Source: JAATFY01 sp049276515
GTDB lineage: Bacteria > Pseudomonadota > Alphaproteobacteria > UBA9219
Length of the DNA stretch: 20,501 nucleotides
Reading direction: 5' to 3'
Assembly (NCBI GenBank): GCA_049276515.1
Contig: JBASWO010000036.1
Location: forward strand, 1 to 20,501
Of the stretch, positions 15,803 to 20,501 are shown in pieces (the stretch's first letter is position 1; every line of letters begins with the position of its first letter). Made by a program: the position numbers and the translations under genes. The notes below the pieces were generated by a model, which did no database searches, had not been told where the DNA came from, and worked only from the letters and a program-made list of their open reading frames with translations.

Positions 15803-16504
15803 TTAGTAAACGCCCGGGATCAAACGTGCTGTACGTTTGGCGTAATTTTTATATTCCGGGAAATTTTTAGTGAGCACTTTTTCTTCGTAATGAATGCGCA
15901 CAAGTTGAAACAAGAATTGCGTAACCACCAAGGCAACAGCGCCGGGTGATAAAAACACAATCATCACGCCTAAGGAGACGATGGTCTCAGCAACATACAA
16001 AGGGTGACGAATAAAATTATAAGGACCCTTTGTTACTAGTTTGCGGCTTTCCGGTAAAATGGAGAAAGACCGGCCCAAATGGGTCAGCACATAAATCACC
16101 AAAATATTGCCAATCAGAACAATGCAGCTGGCGAGAATTTGAATTTCAAGCGGCAAATCTTCACGCGGTTTAAAGAGAAGTAGGCCGAACATAAGAAATC
16201 CACCAAGAATGGATGCTATGGCTGGCCAAAGACCTACAAATTTGTTTTTAGCACGCAGCCTTAAAACATAAAGGCTGGCTATAGTGAGTGTGTAAAGAGC
16301 CGTCGAAAAAATCGACAGAGCTTTACTTAAAGCATGCGCATCTAATTCTTGAAAATTGGTCTTCTGCAAAAGAAGGAAAGCGTTGTTGCTATAAATGCCT
16401 GCTGCAAACGCAAAGAAAATTCCCAAAATCACCCGGACCGTAAGATCAATCAGCAGTGCCGCGTCATAACGGCCAAAAAGTTTTGCAGAAGATGATTTAG
16501 CCAT
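15803..16504 (-). CDS. Isoprenylcysteine carboxyl methyltransferase-like membrane protein
   Basis: The 233-residue integral membrane protein has about five or six hydrophobic segments (near 22-40, 62-82, 92-112, 124-142 and 172-202). The C-terminal half contains the family signature KGPYNFIRHPLYVAE (RHPLY at 166-170), EE at 207-208 and RLIPGVY at the end, as in ICMT- and PEMT-like methyltransferases that use S-adenosylmethionine. The substrate is unknown; bacteria usually lack farnesylated CAAX proteins, so a lipid or quinone-type substrate is as likely. Its stop codon abuts the stop of the converging binding-protein gene with no intervening base. Confidence 0.82.
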   Translation of the reverse strand: MAKSSSAKLFGRYDAALLIDLTVRVILGIFFAFAAGIYSNNAFLLLQKTNFQELDAHALSKALSIFSTALYTLTIASLYVLRLRAKNKFVGLWPAIASILGGFLMFGLLLFKPREDLPLEIQILASCIVLIGNILVIYVLTHLGRSFSILPESRKLVTKGPYNFIRHPLYVAETIVSLGVMIVFLSPGAVALVVTQFLFQLVRIHYEEKVLTKNFPEYKNYAKRTARLIPGVY

Positions 16505-16811
16505 GAAAGGGACCTATTGGCAGGAGAGCGCTCTTTATATGGGGCGTTGGCCCTTAAAACTTTGTTTAAGTTCTGCGGCAAAAAGGCCACAGACCGCGCT
16601 GATCCCACAAAATTGGTTTTGGTTTTCTTGAATAATTAGAAGCAGATGCTCTTTAAAGCATCGAATTTCGAACTAGATTGTATGCAATCTATCACCTTGT
16701 TTTTGTTACAAAAAACACCTTTTTCCTTCATGATTTTTTAAAGGCTTCGGGCCTATTCTTAGTCATCCGCATTATCGGTGTCTTTCGACCAACATAACTA
16801 AGGAGATAAAG
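16505..16811. other. Intergenic region before the first Flp pilin gene
   Basis: No open frame of interest is seen in these 307 bases. The left half presumably carries the promoter of the minus-strand methyltransferase gene; I found no clear -35/-10. The right half (from about 16640) is the first copy of a repeat shared with the region before the second pilin: GCAG at 16642, ATCACCTTGT at 16691-16700, TTTAAAGG at 16738-16745 and GCCTATTCT at 16751-16759. Confidence 0.6.
16691..16759 (+). promoter_or_regulatory. Conserved upstream block of Flp pilin gene 1
   Basis: This segment shares ATCACCTTGT, then an A/T-rich stretch, TTTAAAGG and GCCTATTCT with the segment before the second pilin, at almost the same internal spacing (47 against 46 nt; then 16 nt in both to TATTCT). 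Conservation of a non-coding block at similar distance (52 and 56 nt) from both start codons suggests a promoter or activator-binding site. TATTCT could be a -10 hexamer, but no matching -35 was found, so the sigma factor is not assigned. Confidence 0.45.
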
Positions 16812-16970
16812 ATGAGTAACATTGTACGGTTTATGAAACAGGAAGAAGGCGCCACAGCCATTGAATACGGCTTGATCGCTTCGCTGATCGCCGTGGCCAT
16901 CGTCGGCGTATTAGTAACCTTAGGACCAGCTCTGAGCGGCGTGTTCACAACGGTTCAGACAAACCTGTAA
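16812..16970 (+). CDS. Flp/Fap-type pilin, copy 1
   Basis: The 52-residue class IVb prepilin is the structural subunit of the Tad (Flp) pilus. It was read directly from the sequence: an 13-residue basic leader ending in EEG, then ATAIEYGLIASLIAVAI. The processing site is between Gly13 and Ala14, with Glu at mature position 5 and Tyr at 6, as required by CpaA-type peptidases. A strong AGGAG stands 7 nt before the ATG. A terminator follows at 17011, so it is an independent unit. It matches the second pilin at 48 of 52 positions. Confidence 0.95.
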   Translation: MSNIVRFMKQEEGATAIEYGLIASLIAVAIVGVLVTLGPALSGVFTTVQTNL

Positions 16971-17010
16971 TATCCACCGGGCCACCCGAGGCCTGTATAT
17001 TACTTGTATC

Positions 17011-17042
17011 AAACGGCATGCTTCACAAGGAGCATGCCGTTT
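17011..17042 (+). terminator. Terminator after Flp pilin 1
   Basis: A 12-bp perfect stem (AAACGGCATGCT at 17011-17022 and AGCATGCCGTTT at 17031-17042) has an 8-nt loop and is followed by a short T-rich tail (TGCTTT). It lies 40 nt past the stop codon and separates the two pilin genes into different transcripts. Confidence 0.85.
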
Positions 17043-17138
17043 TGCTTTGAGGCGTATTTAGAGCAGCTTATAAAACGCTTATCTCGGTGCCGGAACAACG
17101 CAAAAACTGCGGTTTTCGATCTAGTTTATTTACATTTT

Positions 17139-17206
17139 ATCACCTTGTTTTTTATCAGAAAAACCTGGTTCTGATTCACAATTCTTTAAAGGATAGAGCC
17201 TATTCT
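17139..17206 (+). promoter_or_regulatory. Conserved upstream block of Flp pilin gene 2
   Basis: This is the second copy of the block before pilin 1: ATCACCTTGT at 17139-17148, TTTAAAGG at 17185-17192 and GCCTATTCT at 17198-17206. The intervening sequence has diverged while these anchors and their spacing are kept. It lies 56 nt before the pilin 2 start codon. Its function as a promoter or activator site is inferred. Confidence 0.45.
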
Positions 17207-17262
17207 CGTCGGATCGGAACCTGACCAGGTTCAGTACTAAATCTCCTGAGGAGGAAGTCACT

Positions 17263-17421
17263 ATGCGTAACATCGTACGTTTTCTGAAAAAGGAAGAAGG
17301 CGCAACAGCCATTGAATACGGTCTGATCGCTTCGCTGATCGCTGTAGCCATCGTTGGTGTGCTGGTTACCTTGGGCCCCGCTCTGAGCGGCGTGTTCACG
17401 ACTGTACAAACGAACATCTAA
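17263..17421 (+). CDS. Flp/Fap-type pilin, copy 2
   Basis: A 52-residue class IVb prepilin almost identical to copy 1. Differences are at residues 2, 8, 10 and 52 (Ser to Arg, Met to Leu, Gln to Lys, Leu to Ile). The EEG|ATAIEYGLIA processing region is unchanged. Many codons differ synonymously, so the two proteins have been conserved by selection after duplication. GAGGAGG gives a very strong ribosome binding site. A terminator follows at 17450. This copy lies nearest cpaA. Confidence 0.95.
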   Translation: MRNIVRFLKKEEGATAIEYGLIASLIAVAIVGVLVTLGPALSGVFTTVQTNI

Positions 17422-17449
17422 GGTTCGCTTAGACGTCAAAAAGACTAAG

Positions 17450-17472
17450 GTGCCGGCCTCTAGGGCCGGCAC
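17450..17472 (+). terminator. Terminator after Flp pilin 2
   Basis: A 9-bp G+C-rich stem (GTGCCGGCC at 17450-17458 and GGCCGGCAC at 17464-17472) has a 5-nt loop, with A-T/G-T pairs extending it, followed by TTTCATTTT. It separates the pilin transcript from cpaA. Partial read-through would let pilin be made in excess over the assembly proteins; that is inference. Confidence 0.85.
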
Positions 17473-17617
17473 TTTCATTTTGGGGCTCATTTTAAAGCAG
17501 GTTTGAAAGGATTTCGGTACCGGAACGATTTAGACGATTCACCCTCCTTTAATATTAATAAGTCCATAGTGGATTGCCGGAATCCCGGCGCGATAGGCGA
17601 CTTTTTAAGGTAAATCC

Positions 17618-18118
17618 ATGGTTTTGGCTTTGGCTGCAATTCATATAGCCGTTCTTTTGGCTGCCGCTGCTGTTCTTGTTGCAGCTGCCATCAATGACGC
17701 GCGCAGTTATCGCATTCCCAATATTTTATGCGCAGCGCTGCTCATTTTGTTTCCCCTTTTTGTAATGACAGCACCACGTCCCGTTGAATGGGATCAACAT
17801 CTTATGGTGTTCGGTCTGGTTCTCGTCTCTGGCTTTGTCATGTTCATCGGAAATTTAGCTGGCGCTGGTGACATTAAATTAATGGCAGCTGCAGGTCTCT
17901 GGGCAGGCCCACATCTTGTCGCTGTTTTTCTTATTGTGACAGCGATCGCTGGTGGTTTATTAGCCTTGGTCATGGCCTTCCTCACTTATGCTCGTAATTT
18001 TTCTGGCAAGCAGGCTGTTGCACTTGCCAAAGTTCCCATTCCCTACGGCATCGCGATTGCTATCGGTGGCTTATCAACCATCTATATGTTGTCGCAGCCT
18101 ATTCTCTTTCCAAGCTGA
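17618..18118 (+). CDS. cpaA: Prepilin peptidase CpaA (TadV)
   Basis: The 166-residue inner-membrane aspartic protease cleaves Flp prepilins after glycine. It is the short form lacking the N-terminal methylase domain of PilD. The first catalytic aspartate is Asp27 in NDARSYRIPN and the second is Asp85 in GAGDIKLMA. Hydrophobic segments occupy about residues 3-25, 34-52, 60-80, 97-122 and 140-160. The ATG has AAGG 7 nt before it. The gene opens the cpaA-cpaB-cpaC run. Confidence 0.93.
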   Translation: MVLALAAIHIAVLLAAAAVLVAAAINDARSYRIPNILCAALLILFPLFVMTAPRPVEWDQHLMVFGLVLVSGFVMFIGNLAGAGDIKLMAAAGLWAGPHLVAVFLIVTAIAGGLLALVMAFLTYARNFSGKQAVALAKVPIPYGIAIAIGGLSTIYMLSQPILFPS

Positions 18119-18127
18119 AGGTGATCT

Positions 18128-19033
18128 ATGACAAAACGTAAAATGACGCTTTTGATTATCGCAGGCATCATTGCTTTCTGCACCGTTCTGGTCGCACGCA
18201 GCTTAATGACGCCCCAAGCACAAAACGAAGTTGCGGTTGTCAAAACCACGGAAATCATTGCTGCAGCGCGCGATCTTCCTGTTGGTACCATTTTGAAAGA
18301 AACCGATCTGAAATGGATACAATGGACAGCTGAATCCGACACATCACAGCTTTTCGTCAAAGGCAAAGATGATATGACGCGCGCAACAGGCGCTATTTTG
18401 CGTGATGGCGTACGCACTGGTGAGCCCATTTTATCAAGCCGTATCGTCCAACCCCGCAACAATGGTTTTCTTGCAGCTGTTTTAGCACCAGGCATGCGCG
18501 CTATCTCCGTGACGCTGGCGCCAAGCTCTGAAGTTGCTGGTTTCATTTTCCCAGGCGATCGCGTTGACGTCATTCTGACACATGTATTTAGCCGCAAAGA
18601 TAGCGATACGTTTAATGAACGCCGCGTCTCTGAGACTGTTCTGAGTGATGTGCGTGTCCTTGCTCTCGATCAAAAGAGTGATGGCATGTCGACAGATCCC
18701 AAGATTGCACAATTGGCCACTTTAGAAGTGACGCCAAAGCAAGCTGAAAAATTATCCTTAGCTGCAGATATCGCTGGTACACCCGGCGCTAATGCGCGTG
18801 GCAACATAACTTTGTCTTTACGCAGCTTAGCGCGTGAAGAAGACGAAGCTTTGGCTGCTATGGGCGGAACAACGCCAACGATTAAAGACACAACGACATG
18901 GGATAGCGATGTCAGTCCCGCTTATCCAGGCGTCAATGGCGATGATGGTCTTATGCAACGCGTGCACATCATGCGTGGCAAAGAAGCTGTCGATACGCAT
19001 TTTGAACGCCGCAAACCAACGACGGCCAAGTAA
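18128..19033 (+). CDS. cpaB: Flp pilus assembly protein CpaB (RcpC)
   Basis: The 301-residue protein has one N-terminal membrane segment (about residues 6-25) and a periplasmic SAF domain. The SAF part begins TEIIAAARDLPVGTILKETDLKW at about 38-60, followed by the RcpC/CpaB domain with GMRAISVTLAPSSEVAGFIFPGDRVDVILT at about 123-155. It is needed for Tad pilus assembly, where it is thought to act at the cell wall with the secretin. AAGGTG stands close before the ATG, 9 nt after the cpaA stop. Confidence 0.93.
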   Translation: MTKRKMTLLIIAGIIAFCTVLVARSLMTPQAQNEVAVVKTTEIIAAARDLPVGTILKETDLKWIQWTAESDTSQLFVKGKDDMTRATGAILRDGVRTGEPILSSRIVQPRNNGFLAAVLAPGMRAISVTLAPSSEVAGFIFPGDRVDVILTHVFSRKDSDTFNERRVSETVLSDVRVLALDQKSDGMSTDPKIAQLATLEVTPKQAEKLSLAADIAGTPGANARGNITLSLRSLAREEDEALAAMGGTTPTIKDTTTWDSDVSPAYPGVNGDDGLMQRVHIMRGKEAVDTHFERRKPTTAK

Positions 19034-19044
19034 GGATGACTATC

Positions 19045-20501
19045 ATGATCAAACGCCTTATTCTCCTCACAGCGCTGGTGTTCTCCAGCCTATCGCTTGA
19101 CGCTTTAGCAGCGGCCCCACCGCTTAATATTAGCGTTGATCACGGCACATCTCTGACCTTAAGCGCACCTGCGTCATCAGTCTTTATCGCCAATCCTGAA
19201 ATTGCTGACGTGCAGGTAATGTCGCCCACCTCCATTATGGTGTTTGGTAAACGCACCGGCGAAACCACTTTTATGGCTACAGACGTCAACGGCAATACTT
19301 TGTCGCAGCGTACCGTTGTTGTCATGCAAGATTTGACAAATTTGCGGCAGGAATTAAATGCCGCAATTCCTGGCAACAAGATCCAAGCCCAAACTCTGCC
19401 TAATGGCATTGTTTTGACAGGTGAAGCTAAAGATCCATCATCCGTTGCTGATGCCTATCGCCTGGCTCAGCGTTATCTGGCAAATGGTGGTGATATCATC
19501 AACCGCATTCGCGTAGTGGGTAGCAATCAGATCCATATCCGCGTTCGTTTTGCCGAAGTTAAGCGCAACATCGACAATACAATTGGTATTAATTGGAATG
19601 CACTCGCCAGCGTAGGTGGCTTTGCATTTGGTCTTTTCACGGGCCCCGATTTCCTTGGTGCTGATCGCAGAAGCGTAACACGTACCAATAACAGCACTCT
19701 TGCCCTTCCCAACAATGCCATCGTCGCTGGCAAAACGGGCGGCCATTATAATGTTGCTGGTATGATCGATGCTTTGGCGCAGGATGGTCTCTTGACCATT
19801 TTAGCTGAGCCTAATTTGACAGCAATGTCGGGTGAAACAGCTAGCTTCTTGGCTGGTGGTGAATTCCCAATCCCCATTCCTCAGGGCAATGGCGCGATCA
19901 GTATTCAGTTTAAGAAGTATGGTATCTCACTTGAATTCACACCAACACTGATCAGTGAAAATCGTATCAATCTGCACGTCAAACCCGAAGTCAGCCAATT
20001 GACCTCTGCAGGATCGATCGTACTCAATAACATCAGCGTTCCCGCTCTCACCACACGTAAGGCTGAAACCACTGTTGAAGTTGGTAGCGGTGAAAGTTTT
20101 GCGATGGCGGGGCTTTTGGATAATAGCCAAGCTCAGACGGTCAATAAATATCCGTTGCTTGGTGATTTACCAATTTTGGGTGCCCTCTTCCGTTCAGATC
20201 ACTTTGTTCAAGGTCAAACCGAACTTGTTGTGATCATCACACCTTATATCGTCAAACCAAATGGTGAGCAGATCTTAGCTCTCCCAACGGACGGTATGGC
20301 TCCTCCTTCTGAAATGGAACGCCTTGTGGGCTTACGGAACACCAGTGGTGATCCCAATGTACGTCTCAAGAGTGGAACACCTGTTGCTAAACAGATTGAA
20401 CCTCCTGTTGCAGAAATTACACCTGTGACAGTTCCTGTTATTGACGCAGCCTCTGTCCCACCAACAGAAGACGCTTATATCGCCCCGGCCTCTTTGCCAT
20501 C
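19045..20501 (+). CDS. cpaC: Secretin CpaC (RcpA), partial at the window end
   Basis: The open frame runs to the end of the window without a stop, at least 485 residues. After a signal peptide (MIKRLILLTALVFSSLSLDALA) come the pilus-type N-terminal domain (LNISVDHGTSLTL to about residue 85), a BON-like domain (about 105-150), and the secretin domain with FLAGGEFPIPIPQGNG, FKKYGISLEFTP and VPALTTRKAETTVEVGSGESF. The C-terminal part (DGMAPPSEMERLVGLRN) is CpaC-like. CpaC forms the outer-membrane channel for the pilus. The ATG at 19045 has AAGG at about 9 nt; the in-frame ATG at 19036 has none at a workable distance. Confidence 0.93.
   Translation, partial: MIKRLILLTALVFSSLSLDALAAAPPLNISVDHGTSLTLSAPASSVFIANPEIADVQVMSPTSIMVFGKRTGETTFMATDVNGNTLSQRTVVVMQDLTNLRQELNAAIPGNKIQAQTLPNGIVLTGEAKDPSSVADAYRLAQRYLANGGDIINRIRVVGSNQIHIRVRFAEVKRNIDNTIGINWNALASVGGFAFGLFTGPDFLGADRRSVTRTNNSTLALPNNAIVAGKTGGHYNVAGMIDALAQDGLLTILAEPNLTAMSGETASFLAGGEFPIPIPQGNGAISIQFKKYGISLEFTPTLISENRINLHVKPEVSQLTSAGSIVLNNISVPALTTRKAETTVEVGSGESFAMAGLLDNSQAQTVNKYPLLGDLPILGALFRSDHFVQGQTELVVIITPYIVKPNGEQILALPTDGMAPPSEMERLVGLRNTSGDPNVRLKSGTPVAKQIEPPVAEITPVTVPVIDAASVPPTEDAYIAPASLP

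Larger units (their letters stand above)
17060..17526 (+). repeat. Partial repeats flanking Flp pilin copy 2
   Basis: A short motif (GCAG, an A/T-rich stretch, then TCGGTGCCGGAAC) at 17063-17096 recurs as GCAG...TCGGTACCGGAAC at 17497-17526. A fainter match lies at 16642-16676 before pilin 1. The offset of about 430 nt equals the spacing of the pilin units, so the right-hand copy may be the beginning of a third unit that lacks a pilin gene. Confidence 0.5.

Noticed and set aside
16554..16569. Possible CtrA site (TTAA...TTAA) upstream of the methyltransferase and pilin genes
   Set aside because: The two TTAA halves are 8 nt apart and not 7, and the second pilin unit has no equivalent.
18082..18597. 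171-codon open frame on the minus strand
   Set aside because: It is antisense to cpaA and cpaB, both of which are well supported by motifs.
1..20501. CRISPR array, insertion sequence, toxin-antitoxin pair, phage or defence system
   Set aside because: No regularly spaced repeats, transposase, terminal inverted repeats or recognisable defence proteins were seen on either strand.

Overview
The window comes from an alphaproteobacterium, but the order cannot be fixed from sequence alone. The evidence is an alphaproteobacterial SUF operon headed by an Rrf2 regulator, the histone deacetylase-xseB-ispA gene order, a Caulobacter-type flp-cpaA-cpaB-cpaC (Tad pilus) locus, and a sigma-54-type promoter before a flagellar-like gene start. 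Base composition looks moderate. No tRNA, rRNA, insertion sequence, CRISPR array or phage gene was seen.

Layout. (1) Positions 1-44 (minus) hold only the first 14 to 15 codons of a gene resembling a flagellar hook/rod protein. A near-perfect -24/-12 promoter lies at 114-129 and a leader hairpin between them. (2) 248-4689 (minus): an unrecognised 360-residue protein, aminopeptidase N (pepN) and a PagL-like outer-membrane lipid A deacylase. The first terminates in a hairpin that abuts the pepN start codon, and the third ends in a strong terminator. (3) 4823-11768 (minus): a tightly packed nine-gene SUF iron-sulfur assembly operon in the order Rrf2 regulator, sufB, sufC, HAD-family hydrolase, sufD, sufS, sufU, sufT-like DUF59 protein, sufA. 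Most junctions are 4-nt overlaps or 1-nt gaps. (4) 11831-15802 (plus), diverging from the SUF operon: histone deacetylase-like hydrolase, xseB, ispA and a YejA-like peptide-binding lipoprotein/periplasmic protein. (5) 15803-16504 (minus): an isoprenylcysteine methyltransferase-like membrane protein whose stop codon abuts the stop of the binding protein. (6) 16505-20501 (plus): two almost identical Flp pilin genes, each with its own conserved upstream block and its own terminator, then cpaA, cpaB and cpaC, the last cut by the window end.

How the parts work together. In the SUF operon SufS takes sulfur from cysteine, SufU is the likely sulfur acceptor, SufB-SufC-SufD is the scaffold, and SufA and the DUF59 protein act in cluster maturation or delivery. 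The regulator has three cysteines suitable for binding its own Fe-S cluster. A 25-bp imperfect palindrome at 11785-11809 resembles the type 1 IscR operator, so cluster-sensing feedback is likely. In the Tad locus CpaA processes the Flp prepilins, CpaC forms the outer-membrane channel and CpaB assists assembly.

Most of the window is ordinary core genome. The least explained items are the HAD hydrolase embedded in the SUF operon (motif I DWNCT), the 360-residue orphan, the pepN start fused to a terminator, and the duplicated Flp units with a partial third repeat.
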